64,000 nt of DNA from Gammaproteobacteria bacterium (GCA_030148865.1 JASBSR010000036.1:1-64000), one strand, 5' to 3'; shown: positions 10,221-21,074, counted from the first letter of the stretch. Numbers and translations: made by a program. The notes: generated by a model from the sequence alone, not told the origin.

Positions 10221-10817
10221 TCAGGAACGAATCGGCAGGCGACCACTAAAAGCGTGTGCTAGCGTGCCAGCATCAATGAATTCCAGCTCGCCCCCCAACG
10301 GCACGCCGTGGGCAATCCGCGTCGCTGCAATATTATGTGCTTTTGCCATTTCATAAATATAGTGCGCCGTGGTTTCACCCTCGACGGTCGGGTTAGTAGC
10401 CAGAATCAGTTCCTGCAATTCACCACTGGCAAGACGCTGCTCCAGTTTATCCAGCCCAAGCTCGGATGGGCCGATACCATCCAGTGGTGACAGCCGGCCC
10501 ATGAGTACAAAATATTTTCCGCGAAAATCGGCAATGTGTTCAATTGCCAGAACATCCACTGGAGTTTCAACCACACACAACAGACTGTTATCACGGCTTG
10601 TGCTATTACAGATGTCACAGATCTCAGTCTCGCTAAGAGTGCGGCAGACTTCACAGTGACCAATGTTCTCTACTGCGGACACTAATGTGCTCGCCAGTTT
10701 GGTCGCCCCCTGACGATCACGTTCCAGTAAATGAAACGCCATGCGCTGTGCTGACTTGGGACCCACACCGGGCAGGCATTTCAATGATTCGATCAGTTGC
10801 TGTAGTAATGGAGACAT
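10221..10817 (-). CDS. recR: Recombination mediator RecR
   Basis: [20 protein letters not shown], zinc finger [16 protein letters not shown], Toprim; next to ebfC/dnaX. Confidence 0.97.
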   Translation of the reverse strand: MSPLLQQLIESLKCLPGVGPKSAQRMAFHLLERDRQGATKLASTLVSAVENIGHCEVCRTLSETEICDICNSTSRDNSLLCVVETPVDVLAIEHIADFRGKYFVLMGRLSPLDGIGPSELGLDKLEQRLASGELQELILATNPTVEGETTAHYIYEMAKAHNIAATRIAHGVPLGGELEFIDAGTLAHAFSGRLPIRS

Positions 10818-10828
10818 TTATGACAAAG

Positions 10829-10916
10829 AATCCGCAGATAAACGCTGATTAACTCAGATATTTTTCGGTATTATTACACATCAACATCTGCGTGTATCTG
10901 TGTTCATCTGTGGATT
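10829..10916. repeat. Intergenic imperfect palindromic repeat
   Basis: aatccgcagataaacgctgattaactcagat ... catctgcgtgtatctgtgttcatctgtggatt. Confidence 0.75.
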
Positions 10917-10929
10917 GCATTAACACTTA

Positions 10930-11253
10930 TCAAAAAGGTAGCTTCATGCCGCCAGGCAGGTTTAAACCTGCAGTCAGGCCGGACATTTTGCTGCTGCTTT
11001 CCTGTTCGATTTTGCGCACCGCATCATTAACTGCCGCGGCTAGCAAATCTTCCAGCATATCTTTGTCATCACCCATCAGGCTGTCATCGATTTTTACGCT
11101 GCGCAGTTCGTGACGACCATTCATCACTACTTTCACCATGCCACCACCGCTCTGACCTTCAACTTCCATATTGGCAATTTCTGCCTGCGCTTTTTGCATG
11201 TCTTCCTGCATTTTTTGCGCCTGTTTCATCAGGCCACCCATTGCACCTTTCAT
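10930..11253 (-). CDS. YbaB/EbfC family nucleoid-associated protein
   Basis: [46 protein letters not shown]. Confidence 0.95.
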   Translation of the reverse strand: MKGAMGGLMKQAQKMQEDMQKAQAEIANMEVEGQSGGGMVKVVMNGRHELRSVKIDDSLMGDDKDMLEDLLAAAVNDAVRKIEQESSSKMSGLTAGLNLPGGMKLPF

Positions 11254-11284
11254 TTCACCACCTCTTGATATAATCTATTCATGT

Positions 11285-12925
11285 TCAATTATCCGATTCA
11301 ACTGGCTTCACTGAACCGGGAATAATTTCTGCGTTCATATTTTTTTTCATCATCTGCACGAAGCTGTCATTCTCAATCGAAGTCTCAGCCTGTTGCTGAC
11401 GTTCGTCACGCACCCGAGCATCATTTTGAGCGGGTGTTTCTGTGGGCAGTTCCTGTTGATCTGCGATTTCAATCTGCAAATTGATTCCGGCATCATAATA
11501 GTCTGACAATGCGCTTTGTATGCGTTTTTCTGCCTTGCTGTTGCGTAACTGTTTAAAGCGCGTATCAAGTGCGAGCACGATGGTGTTATCTTTATGACTT
11601 TTTAATACACAGTTGGCCGCCAGTTGCTTCACCATGCCACTGATCGCGAGCTGTTCGATAATCCGCATCCAGTCGCCGCCTGCTGCGGCAATCTTGCGTG
11701 CCACTGACTTTGTCGTTGGCTGGGCAGTATGGGCTGGAGCTACGGGAGATGCAGAAGACGTTTGCGGCGCTGTTGTTTTTGTGCGCACATCTGGTACAGC
11801 ACTCGCAGTGATTGGTGCAGAAGTAACTACTTGTTCTGCCTGCACCGGGCGAAACGCCAACATGCGCAGCAACACCATTTCAAAACCGCTGCGCATATCC
11901 GGTGCCAGCGGCAAATCACGGCGACCGATCAGACCGATCTGATAAAACAGCTGGATATCTTCGGCACTCGCCTCGCTGGTGAGCTGAATCAGTTCTTCGC
12001 GCGCACTGACATAATCATCCAGTGCCTCAGGCACGGTTTTCGCCAGCGCCATATGGTGCAGCATACTGAGCAGTTCTGAAAGCACGTTTTCAAAATCGGG
12101 GGTGAGCTCGCTCAGCGCTTCGATTTCTGCCATTACCGCTGTGGCATCACCAGCAAATAATGCGCGCACCATATTTAATACCCGGTCACGCGAAATCGCA
12201 CCCAGCATCTCGCGCACTTCGGGCTCGCGCACCTGACCGGCACCAAAGGCCAGTGCCTGATCGAGCAGACTCAAACCATCACGCATACTGCCATCGGCGC
12301 CTTCGGCGAGTAACTGCAGTGCGGCAAGATCATGCTCAACTGAATCAGTCTGCAAAATATGCTGCAAATGCGACAGAATCATACTCACCGGCATGCGCTT
12401 GAGATTGAACTGCAAACAACGCGAGAGAATCGTCACCGGCAGTTTTTGTGGATCAGTGGTGGCGAGCAAAAATTTGACGTGCGGCGGCGGTTCTTCCAGG
12501 GTTTTCAGCAGCGCATTAAAACTGCTTTTGGAAAACATGTGCACCTCGTCGATCAGATACACTTTGTAGCGGCCACGGGTCGGTGCGTATTGCACGTTTT
12601 CGAGTAGCTCGCGGGTGTCATCGACGCCAGTGCGCGAGGCGGCATCGACTTCGATCAAATCGACAAAGCGGCCTTCGGCGATTTCACGACAGGCCGAGCA
12701 TTCTCCGCAGGGTTTTGAAGTCACACCGGTTTCACAGTTAAGTGACCTGGCGAATATGCGCGCGATGGTGGTTTTGCCAACACCGCGAGTGCCAGTGAAC
12801 AAATAGGCGTGGTGCAGTCGATCTTTGTCGAGCGCATTGATCAGCGCACGCTGCACGTGTTCCTGTCCGACCAGCTCGGAAAAATTAGCGGGCCGCCATT
12901 TGCGCGCCAGAACTTCATAACTCAT
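11285..12925 (-). CDS. dnaX: DNA polymerase III subunit gamma/tau
   Basis: MSYEVLARKWRPANFSELVGQEHVQRALINAL, Walker A GTRGVGKTT, zinc cysteines. Confidence 0.97.
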   Translation of the reverse strand: MSYEVLARKWRPANFSELVGQEHVQRALINALDKDRLHHAYLFTGTRGVGKTTIARIFARSLNCETGVTSKPCGECSACREIAEGRFVDLIEVDAASRTGVDDTRELLENVQYAPTRGRYKVYLIDEVHMFSKSSFNALLKTLEEPPPHVKFLLATTDPQKLPVTILSRCLQFNLKRMPVSMILSHLQHILQTDSVEHDLAALQLLAEGADGSMRDGLSLLDQALAFGAGQVREPEVREMLGAISRDRVLNMVRALFAGDATAVMAEIEALSELTPDFENVLSELLSMLHHMALAKTVPEALDDYVSAREELIQLTSEASAEDIQLFYQIGLIGRRDLPLAPDMRSGFEMVLLRMLAFRPVQAEQVVTSAPITASAVPDVRTKTTAPQTSSASPVAPAHTAQPTTKSVARKIAAAGGDWMRIIEQLAISGMVKQLAANCVLKSHKDNTIVLALDTRFKQLRNSKAEKRIQSALSDYYDAGINLQIEIADQQELPTETPAQNDARVRDERQQQAETSIENDSFVQMMKKNMNAEIIPGSVKPVESDN

Positions 12926-13067
12926 GGAAAATTAACATCCGCCTGTGTGTTAGAGCTTCATTCTAACCGGAACTGTGATGGCTGACGAGAAAGGCCACAG
13001 ATTTGTGCCCCGGGTGCGTGCTTCAGGGTCGGCAAACACGGCCCGGCAAGCAAAACAAAAAGTGGCA

Positions 13068-13170
13068 ACCTGCCCCAGCCACACCCCGGCACCCGATACA
13101 CCACTACCGTTGCTCCCTTCCGGGCCTGGCGGAGTTCGCGGTTTCTCGTCGCGAGGGGACCGGAGCAGGT
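13068..13170 (-). ncRNA. ffs: 4.5S signal recognition particle RNA
   Basis: Reverse complement has GCCAGGCCCGGAAGGGAGCAACGG and GTGCCGGGGTGTGGCTGGGG with closing ACCTGC/GCAGGT; adjacent to dnaX. Confidence 0.92.
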
Positions 13171-13216
13171 CACCGCGCGGCATTATACATGACTCGCCGC
13201 AAGATAATACGCGCGT

Positions 13217-14566
13217 TCAGTCTGTGGCTATATCGATACCTTCGCCCGCAACTTCAATCATTAACTTGACTTCATCATCGCTGATCACATAGGGCGGCAT
13301 GAAATACACCACATTGCCCAGCGGTCGTAGCAGCACACCGCGTTGCAGGGCGTGCTGATAAACCTTGAGGCCGCGCCGCGCCTGCCAGGGGTACGCCTGA
13401 CGGCTGGCTTTGTCCTGCACCATTTCGATCGCGACGATCATGCCGGTCTGGCGCACCTCGGCGACATGGGCGTGACCGGTCAGTGGTGCGCTGAGATTTT
13501 TCATCAACGTGGCCAGTTCGCGATTACGTCCCAGCACATCGTCCTGCGCAAATATATCCAGTGTCGCCAGCGCCGCAGCACAGGCCAGCGGATTGCCGGT
13601 GTAAGAATGCGAATGCAAAAAGGCAGTGAGTCTGGCGTAATCATCGTAAAACGCTTCGTATACCTGCGCCGTGGTCAGCACCACCGAGAGCGGTAAATAG
13701 CCTCCGGTAAGGCCTTTTGATAAACACATAAAGTCCGGCGTGATATTTGCCTGCTCGCAGGCGAACAAGGTGCCGGTGCGACCAAAACCGACCGCGATTT
13801 CATCGGCGATGAGGTGCACCCCGTGGCGGTCACAGGCCTCGCGCAGCAGGCCGAGATAAACCGGATCGTACATCCGCATATGACCGGCGCACTGCACCAG
13901 CGGCTCAACAATCACCGCACAGGCCTCGTGCGCGTACTGCTCCAGCGTGCGTTCCATGTCAGCAAACATACGCTGCGAGTATTCCGCGCAGCTTTCGCCG
14001 GATTCACGGTGGTAACAGTCTGGCGAAGCCACCGTGATCGGTTCCAGCAGCAGCGGCTGATAAGTATCTTTGTACAAACTGACATCACCAACTGCGAGCG
14101 CACCCAGGGTTTCACCGTGATAACTGTTGGCGAGATTGATATAGCGGGTCTTATTCGGCTGGCCAATGTTTTTCCAGTAATGAAAACTCATCTTCAGCGC
14201 GACTTCCACCGCCGATGAACCATTGTCAGCGTAAAAACAGCGCGCCAGCCCCGGTGGCGCCATTTTGAGCAGGCGCTCGGAGAGTTCGACCACGGGTTCG
14301 TGGCTGAACCCGGCGAGCAGCACGTGCTCCAGCTGGTCGAGCTGGGTTTTTATACCGGCATTGATGCGCGGGTTGGCGTGACCGAACAGATTCACCCACC
14401 ATGAGCTAACCGCATCGAGATAGCGTTTGCCGTCAAAATCTTCCAGCCAGACGCCCTGTCCGCGACGAATCGGCACCAGCGGTAGCGATTCGTGGTCTTT
14501 CATCTGGGTACAGGGGTGCCAAAGCACAGCGAGGTCACGTTCGATCAGGGTTCTGGATTCATTCAT
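13217..14566 (-). CDS. bioA: Adenosylmethionine--8-amino-7-oxononanoate aminotransferase
   Basis: LWHPCTQMKDHESLPLVPIRRGQGVWLEDFDGKRYLDAVSSWWVNLFGHANPRIN, PLP lysine region CLSKGLTGGYLPLS. Confidence 0.95.
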   Translation of the reverse strand: MNESRTLIERDLAVLWHPCTQMKDHESLPLVPIRRGQGVWLEDFDGKRYLDAVSSWWVNLFGHANPRINAGIKTQLDQLEHVLLAGFSHEPVVELSERLLKMAPPGLARCFYADNGSSAVEVALKMSFHYWKNIGQPNKTRYINLANSYHGETLGALAVGDVSLYKDTYQPLLLEPITVASPDCYHRESGESCAEYSQRMFADMERTLEQYAHEACAVIVEPLVQCAGHMRMYDPVYLGLLREACDRHGVHLIADEIAVGFGRTGTLFACEQANITPDFMCLSKGLTGGYLPLSVVLTTAQVYEAFYDDYARLTAFLHSHSYTGNPLACAAALATLDIFAQDDVLGRNRELATLMKNLSAPLTGHAHVAEVRQTGMIVAIEMVQDKASRQAYPWQARRGLKVYQHALQRGVLLRPLGNVVYFMPPYVISDDEVKLMIEVAGEGIDIATD

Positions 14567-14628
14567 AAAGTACAACGGGTGTTCGTGGCGGCGTCTACGG
14601 TTATAATGGCCGCCCATTTTGCCACTGA

Positions 14629-15570
14629 TTGCTCGAAATGAAAGACCTGATTCGCATCGCCACCCGCAAAAGTCCGCTCGCCCTGTGGCAGGCAGAGCAC
14701 GTGAAACGCCAGTTGATCATGAACAACCCACGCTTGCAGGTTGAGCTGGTGACCATGAGCACCCAGGGCGATAAAATTCTCGACACACCGCTGGCGAAAA
14801 TCGGCGGCAAGGGTCTGTTTGTCAAAGAACTGGAACAGGGCATGCTGGACGGTCGCGCTGATATCGCCGCGCACTCAATTAAAGATGTACCGATGGAATT
14901 TCCACCCGGTCTGTTGCTCGCCACCATTATGGAGCGTGAAGAGCCCTGTGATGCCTTTGTTTCCAACCATCACACCAACATCGACGCCCTGCCACAGGGC
15001 GCCGTAGTCGGTACCAGCAGTCTGCGTCGTCGCTGCCAGCTGCTCAATCGCCGCCCCGATCTGGTGATCAAAGACCTGCGCGGCAACGTCAACAGTCGGC
15101 TGGCGAAGCTCGATAATGACGACTATGACGCTATCGTGCTGGCCTGCGCCGGGCTGGTGCGGCTGGAAATGGAAGACCGGATACGCCAGCGGATTGATTC
15201 CAGTATCATGCTGCCTGCAGTCGGCCAGGGCGCGATTGGCCTCGAAGCACGCGCCGGCGATGACGAGATCCTGGCGCTGCTCGCCAGTCTGAATCACAGC
15301 GATACTGCAGACCGCATCCGTGCCGAACGCGCGCTCAACCACCGCCTGCAGGGCGGCTGCCAGGTGCCAATCGCCAGCTACGCCACACTCGACGGCGACA
15401 GCCTGCATCTGCGCGCCCTGGTCGGCGAGCCCGACGGCAGCGAGATCGTCAGCGGTGAAATCACCGGCCATCGCAGCGAAGCCGAAAGCCTCGGCGTCGA
15501 ACTCGGCGATGACCTGCTCGCCCGAGGCGCCAAAGGCATTCTTGATCGGCTGTACGCAGCAGAAAACTAG
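14629..15570 (+). CDS. hemC: Porphobilinogen deaminase (hydroxymethylbilane synthase)
   Basis: [22 protein letters not shown] ... [13 protein letters not shown] cofactor site. Confidence 0.97.
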   Translation: MLEMKDLIRIATRKSPLALWQAEHVKRQLIMNNPRLQVELVTMSTQGDKILDTPLAKIGGKGLFVKELEQGMLDGRADIAAHSIKDVPMEFPPGLLLATIMEREEPCDAFVSNHHTNIDALPQGAVVGTSSLRRRCQLLNRRPDLVIKDLRGNVNSRLAKLDNDDYDAIVLACAGLVRLEMEDRIRQRIDSSIMLPAVGQGAIGLEARAGDDEILALLASLNHSDTADRIRAERALNHRLQGGCQVPIASYATLDGDSLHLRALVGEPDGSEIVSGEITGHRSEAESLGVELGDDLLARGAKGILDRLYAAEN

Positions 15571-15700
15571 TCACAGCACACTGCCGTCAATTGCAAAGCC
15601 AACGCAAGTCACGTAACCTTGCGCCCCGACTGGCGTTGGCGGTATAAAAAATATTTTTTAGCTTTCCGCTGCCAGCTGATGGCCGCCGGCTATGCTTTCC

Positions 15701-15820
15701 TCGGAGGTGTCCGAGTGGTTGACTAAATTCGCCGGGAGCGAATTTGAACATCAGCGTTTTTTGCTGATGGCCCGAAGGGCGGAGGCGCAGGACGCGCCGA
15801 GTCACGAGCACGCCGTAGTG
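15701..15820 (+). repeat. Partial tRNA-Ser 5' copy interrupted by a multi-hairpin palindromic element (copy B)
   Basis: 15703-15722 matches the tRNA-Ser 5' part, element 15723-15804, then gagcacgcc resumes tRNA-Ser-like sequence; serial hairpins aaattcgc/gcgaattt, catcagc/gctgatg, gccc/gggc, ggcgc/gcgcc, gagcac/gtgctc. Confidence 0.8.
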
Positions 15821-15877
15821 CTCCGCTGCTGAACAGCCCGATTGAGTTCAAACAGCAGAATAAAGTTTAAAAGTTCT

Positions 15878-15967
15878 GGAGAGGTGTCCGAGTGGTTGAA
15901 GGAGCACGCCTGGAAAGTGTGTATACGGTCAAACGTATCGAGGGTTCGAATCCCTCTCTCTCCGCCA
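15878..15967 (+). tRNA. tRNA-Ser (anticodon GGA), CCA encoded
   Basis: ggagaggtgtccgagtggttgaaggagcacgcctggaaagtgtgtatacggtcaaacgtatcgagggttcgaatccctctctctccgcca. Confidence 0.96.
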
Positions 15968-16141
15968 AACTTATGCCCTGACCTGAATGGCACTTACTCA
16001 AGAAAATTTTTTGTGTTTTCCGTCATTCCCATAAGCTTCTAGCGGGAATCCAGTTTTATATTCGTGTGATTCCCGCCAAAAACACGCGGCAACGACGATG
16101 GATTTAAGTGCTATACGCTTGAGTTAAGTGCCATTCTGCCC

Positions 16142-19100
16142 TCAACTTATTTTTTCAATGTTTGCGGGCAATCCCTGCCGGGCACTGCTGCCAGACACCC
16201 AATCTAACAGCGTTGCAGAACCGTTACGGTGCGGATCAATGAGTCCGAGATCATTTAAATTAATGCCGGCACCAATCGCCGGCGATTCCGGTTGCCGCTG
16301 ATCACCAATTAAATGTGCTCTGGTGCCCAATTCTTTATGACCAAAGCCATGCTCAATACCAATCGCCCCACTGTGCACGCCGTCGCGTACCAGCGCAATA
16401 GCTTCTGCTGAACCACCGGGGGTACTGATACGGACTTTATCACCATTGCCAATCCCCAGTCGCTTCGCATCCTCACGATTCAGCGATACGGGATTATGCG
16501 GATGCACAGAACGCAAACGTGCGGAGGTAATTGATAAAGAACTTTGCAAATTAGACTTGAAAGAAGACAAGATAAAGGGCCATTTTGATGGCGGATATAC
16601 TTCATCCAGCGGTGTGCCATCAGCCAGTTGTTGTGGGTAATAGGTGGGGCAACCGACAAAATGTTTGCCACTGAGGGTATTGATACTGGTCCCGACTTTT
16701 TCATTCCAGATACATATATGTTTACCGTATTTATGTTTCAACTGTTTACCATCATACGCTTTGTCGATATCTTCAAAGCGCCCGCCTCTGGCCAGCATAA
16801 AAGCAACTTTTGCCTGTTCATCAGATTTTAATGTCTGTTTAATTTCAGCCCGCAATCGATTAAGACCACCGAGCTCAATATCTTTTGCGTTAGCATCAGG
16901 CACAGCTTTGCCTTTAAAGTAAGCGACATTAGCTGCGGCTTTCAAATAAAAATCAGACACTTTATTCAATGCCCCAAGATTACCATCGCTATCAGGAATA
17001 GCTTTGTCACCAAAACCAGGCAATTTCATTTCTTTGGCGACGGCGATTAAAAAACTTTCCATACAGATCGCTTCACCCTCAGCCGTTTTATCGGTGGCTG
17101 GTTCAACGGCGGGCCAGCGAGCGGTTGATGTTTTGGTGACCGTACCGCTCCAGGCACCGGTCCAGCCCCAGCTTTCATAGGTGATGGTGTCGGGCACAAT
17201 ATAATCGGCAAAAGCCGTGGTTTCATTGATAAAAGCATCAATCGCAACAAACAAAGGTATGCGTTTGGGATCTTTAAGTTTCTTCTCGATCAGGGTTCTC
17301 AGTCCTGCCTGTCCATACATAGGATTAGACATGTTAAAAATCATCGCCTTAATGGAGTAAGGATAACCGTCGAGAGCAGAGGATAAATGCTCACTCATGA
17401 TTGGCGGTGAGAACGGATACCAGGGTTGCTGTGAAGGATAAGGGTTTTCCCCGGCAGCCACTTTACGTTTGTATTCACTGGTCTTTTGATAGGGGAAACG
17501 TGAACGCGACAAAAAGACGCCCTCAGGTTTTACCTTGCCAGGGAATTTTTTAAAATTATAACGAGGCCCGGCACCAAATTCAGAGAATTTACCACCGGCA
17601 GATGAAACACCGCCTTTGACATTATAGTTGCCAACCAGCGCATTGAGCATTAAGGCACCATAAGCGGTGTAAAAACCATTACTGCTCATCATGCCACCAT
17701 GCGCATCGACCACCGCACGCTTGCCGTAACTGGTGAATTTGTCAGCCAGATCGACAATGGTGGCCTCGGGTATGCCACACATCTTGCTGTATTCCGCCAG
17801 GGTAAAGCGCTCGGCTTCTTCTTTCAGACGTTGCATACTGCTCTTTACCAACACTTTACCCTGACTGATCGCTACCTCACGGCTAACAAAGATAGCCGCC
17901 GCCGCTGACTGGTCATGAGCGATTAACTGTTCAGTGTCAGCGGCCACTACCAGATAAGCATCATCTTTACCATAGGCTTTGCCTTTAACGGCCTGACCAA
18001 CATCGCTGCGACGCAGGAAAGCACCATAACGCGGATGACTTTCATCCGAAATAACCAGATAAGTGGCATTGCTCCAGTGCGCCTCATCCGCAGCTTTAGC
18101 CGCTTTGGCGCCGGGTTGTGCGAGAAAATTAGCATCATAGCGCTGGTTTTCAATAATCCATCTAATCATCGCCATAATCAGCGCGGCGTCAGCACCTGGT
18201 TTGACCGGCACCCAGTTGTTATTGGGCTGACTGGCTAGATTGGCGCTATTGGGTAAGACCGGTGATACCACTACATACTCGAAGTCACGCTCGCTTCTTG
18301 CGGTTGCCAACTGACGCGCCTGACGTTGAAATGGGTTGCCGGATTGCGCCGGGGAGCTGCCAATAAATAAGCCGAAATCCACATGTGACCAGTCGGGTTT
18401 AACATGCGCGTATTTTTTCATATCATTCATCAGGGCACCGGATCCGGCGCGCATGGCAAATCCGCAATAGGCACCGTGGTGGCCGAAATTACGGGTACCA
18501 AAACTATTAAAAGTGAACCGTTTGAAAAAAGCGTCGCGGCCATCATCGCCTGCATTGCTCATTAGCAACTGGTTTGCTTTAGGACCATATTCAGGATTTT
18601 CGGGATCTAACGGGGTGGTTAAATCCCGTATATCTTTAAGCCCATCGACATGGCCTTCATTAAACAGGTTACCACCATGAACTATTTCTTTAACTAATTG
18701 TTCAAAACTAATCGGCTGCCATTCACCGCTACCGCGTTCACCGACACGCTTTAACGGCGTTTTTATCCGATACGGGCTGCTTAACTGTTCCAGCATGGCA
18801 TTGCCACGAGCACAGACCGTGGAGCGCCCACCAAGACCGACTTCATCTTTGCCACTGATTCCCAAAAAAGATTGTTCGACGCTGGTTTGATAAGGAATCT
18901 GCGCCTCAGCGGCCAACGGATGATAGGGATTACCACTGATACGTATCACTTTCTCGGTTTCATTATCAATGCGTAATCTGACTCCGCATTTTGTCCAGCA
19001 ACCAAAACACATGCTGCTGGCTAAGCGTTGTTTTGAATTTACCTGCACTGCTCCCTGAGCATCGATAAGAAACTCGGGTTGCAAGGCATTACCAAAAATT

Positions 19101-19243
19101 GAATCCCGAGTTTGCTTGCCGGATGAGCCAGTTAACAATCCATCCAGAGCGTGTTTGGCAGTCGTGCTATACCCCGTTGCAAAAGCAGCCAGCCCACCTG
19201 TAGCGGCACCTATTTTAATAAAGTTACGACGTGATTCTTTCAT
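16142..19243 (-). CDS. ttrA: Tetrathionate reductase subunit A (molybdopterin oxidoreductase, Tat signal)
   Basis: Tat-type SRRNFIKIGAATGG, molybdopterin domains, Cys cluster CFGCWTKCGVRLRIDN; operon with FeS and NrfD-type subunits next to a TtrSR-like pair. Confidence 0.85.
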   Translation of the reverse strand: MKESRRNFIKIGAATGGLAAFATGYSTTAKHALDGLLTGSSGKQTRDSIFGNALQPEFLIDAQGAVQVNSKQRLASSMCFGCWTKCGVRLRIDNETEKVIRISGNPYHPLAAEAQIPYQTSVEQSFLGISGKDEVGLGGRSTVCARGNAMLEQLSSPYRIKTPLKRVGERGSGEWQPISFEQLVKEIVHGGNLFNEGHVDGLKDIRDLTTPLDPENPEYGPKANQLLMSNAGDDGRDAFFKRFTFNSFGTRNFGHHGAYCGFAMRAGSGALMNDMKKYAHVKPDWSHVDFGLFIGSSPAQSGNPFQRQARQLATARSERDFEYVVVSPVLPNSANLASQPNNNWVPVKPGADAALIMAMIRWIIENQRYDANFLAQPGAKAAKAADEAHWSNATYLVISDESHPRYGAFLRRSDVGQAVKGKAYGKDDAYLVVAADTEQLIAHDQSAAAAIFVSREVAISQGKVLVKSSMQRLKEEAERFTLAEYSKMCGIPEATIVDLADKFTSYGKRAVVDAHGGMMSSNGFYTAYGALMLNALVGNYNVKGGVSSAGGKFSEFGAGPRYNFKKFPGKVKPEGVFLSRSRFPYQKTSEYKRKVAAGENPYPSQQPWYPFSPPIMSEHLSSALDGYPYSIKAMIFNMSNPMYGQAGLRTLIEKKLKDPKRIPLFVAIDAFINETTAFADYIVPDTITYESWGWTGAWSGTVTKTSTARWPAVEPATDKTAEGEAICMESFLIAVAKEMKLPGFGDKAIPDSDGNLGALNKVSDFYLKAAANVAYFKGKAVPDANAKDIELGGLNRLRAEIKQTLKSDEQAKVAFMLARGGRFEDIDKAYDGKQLKHKYGKHICIWNEKVGTSINTLSGKHFVGCPTYYPQQLADGTPLDEVYPPSKWPFILSSFKSNLQSSLSITSARLRSVHPHNPVSLNREDAKRLGIGNGDKVRISTPGGSAEAIALVRDGVHSGAIGIEHGFGHKELGTRAHLIGDQRQPESPAIGAGINLNDLGLIDPHRNGSATLLDWVSGSSARQGLPANIEKIS

Positions 19244-20322
19244 GATTGCACCTCTACCCGTGATTCTGTTCTATTTTTCCATGGCAGTATCTGGTAAAGC
19301 ACGATGGCTAAAAATAGCCACAGCCCAAAGATCCCCAGTATTCCTGACAAACCTTCTGTGCCCCAGGGTAGTTCATATGTGTAAAACCCGGCACCATATT
19401 TAGGAATGGTCTGACCATCGATAAAGATCAACCAGCGTGAAAACCAGCTAACAACCAGGCCGCCCAGGGCAGCTAATAGAATCAGCTTTGATGAACCGCT
19501 GGCAAAAAAAGCAGTCACTGCAAATAACAGCACCAGTAAGCCAAGATTGAGCTGCCACTGCGTTGAGTGCTGCAGCAATACCAGACTGCGGGCTTCTGCC
19601 CCATTCGTGAAAATAGCCAGGACAAACCAATATGCCAGAACAGCCAAAGATAACAGCGCAGACCAGCGGCTATAGCGGCTAAGACTCGTCAGTGTCACAT
19701 TATCTTCATGCATCAAATATGCGAGCAGCAACGAGAGTGAGCTGGCGGCCAATAGCGCAGTGGTGAAAAAGAAAACCGGAATCAAATAACTGCTCCATAA
19801 CTCCCTGGTCGCCACGATGGCGACTTCAGCGCCGGTATACAGCGCAATGATCATACCCAGGATTAAGGTCATCATTGCCATCAGTTTTAATAAATGCTGC
19901 CCCTGCCATGACCCCACGCCCAGTATCCTGGCCATGATCCCAACAATACCCGCTTTAGCTTTGCTTTCCAGTAAAGCGGGTCTCAGGAAAAGCCAGCTGT
20001 AGATAAAGGTAGCGACAACGTAGATGGGAAGAAAAATAGCACCGATGGACATCCAGCTCCAGGGGGTAATACAGGCATAAAAATGCCAGAAACGCGCCGG
20101 TTGATGTATGTCGGCCAACAGGGCAACCGGACCGACAATGGCACAAATAAGCATGACCAGCATAGCAACACGAGCAACACCGAGCGACTGCTTGTGGCCG
20201 AACAAGATGGCGGGCAAGGTTAAAGTAACCGCCGCAAAACTAATACCGATAAAAAAAAAGTACGCAACCGCCCAGGGCAGCCAGGTGATTTCAATATTGG
20301 GTGACAGAATTTCAGTAATCAT
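19240..20322 (-). CDS. ttrC: Tetrathionate reductase subunit C (NrfD-type membrane protein)
   Basis: Multiple TM helices, polysulfide reductase NrfD-like (WLPWAVAYFFFIGISFAAVTLTLPAILFG); overlaps ttrA by 4 bp. Confidence 0.85.
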   Translation of the reverse strand: MITEILSPNIEITWLPWAVAYFFFIGISFAAVTLTLPAILFGHKQSLGVARVAMLVMLICAIVGPVALLADIHQPARFWHFYACITPWSWMSIGAIFLPIYVVATFIYSWLFLRPALLESKAKAGIVGIMARILGVGSWQGQHLLKLMAMMTLILGMIIALYTGAEVAIVATRELWSSYLIPVFFFTTALLAASSLSLLLAYLMHEDNVTLTSLSRYSRWSALLSLAVLAYWFVLAIFTNGAEARSLVLLQHSTQWQLNLGLLVLLFAVTAFFASGSSKLILLAALGGLVVSWFSRWLIFIDGQTIPKYGAGFYTYELPWGTEGLSGILGIFGLWLFLAIVLYQILPWKNRTESRVEVQS

Positions 20323-20333
20323 GTTGTCATCTC

Positions 20334-21074
20334 CTACTTGGGTTGCCATACGGCAGATTGCCCATTAATGCGGTTTTCAAACGCTTTATTGAGACCAATG
20401 TAAAACACGTGAGGTTTGGTACCTGCCTGAGGCTTTAACACCTTAATATCTTTTTTATGTTCATTAATTAATTGAGATATCTGGCTATCCGCCTGATTCA
20501 GGTCACCTATGACCCGGGCACCACCAATACAACTTTCGACGCAGGCGGGTAATAAGCCGGCTTCAAGACGATGTGTGCAGAAAGTACATTTATCAACACT
20601 ATTGGTTTCTTTGTTTATAAAACGAGCATCATAAGGACAGGCCTGAACACAGTAACCGCAACCCACGCAACGGTCGCTATCCACCACTACGATACCGTCC
20701 TTTTGCTGATAGGTCGCCTGCACCGGGCAGACAGGAACACATGGCGGCAGATCACAATGGTTGCATAACCTCGGCAACATTAAGCTGGTAATATTTTCAG
20801 GATGTTCGCGGTCCTGAATTTCGTATTGGTCAACATGAGTCCGAAACTGGCCAATAGGAGACTGGTTTTCAATGGTGCAGGCAACAGTGCACGACTGACA
20901 GCCAATACACTTGCGAAGATCCACCACCATTGCCCAGCGTTTACCGGTTTCTCCGTTTCGTCGTGGCGGTTGATCATTGATACCCGCCTGACTAGTGCTG
21001 CTCAAAGGAACAAGCACAGCCCCGACAGATAAAGTAGCGACTTTACTTAAAAACTGACGTTTGCTTATATCCAT
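20334..21074 (-). CDS. ttrB: Tetrathionate reductase subunit B (4Fe-4S ferredoxin)
   Basis: Tat-like KRQFLSK, CIGCQSCTVAC, CNHCDLPPCVPVCPVQA, CVGCGYCVQACPYDAR. Confidence 0.87.
   Translation of the reverse strand: MDISKRQFLSKVATLSVGAVLVPLSSTSQAGINDQPPRRNGETGKRWAMVVDLRKCIGCQSCTVACTIENQSPIGQFRTHVDQYEIQDREHPENITSLMLPRLCNHCDLPPCVPVCPVQATYQQKDGIVVVDSDRCVGCGYCVQACPYDARFINKETNSVDKCTFCTHRLEAGLLPACVESCIGGARVIGDLNQADSQISQLINEHKKDIKVLKPQAGTKPHVFYIGLNKAFENRINGQSAVWQPK

Noticed and set aside
12950-13183. Small ORFs 77 aa and 71 aa
   Set aside because: Lie over the 4.5S RNA gene; no protein family resemblance.
15802-15993. [33 protein letters not shown]
   Set aside because: Antisense of tRNA-Ser(GGA).
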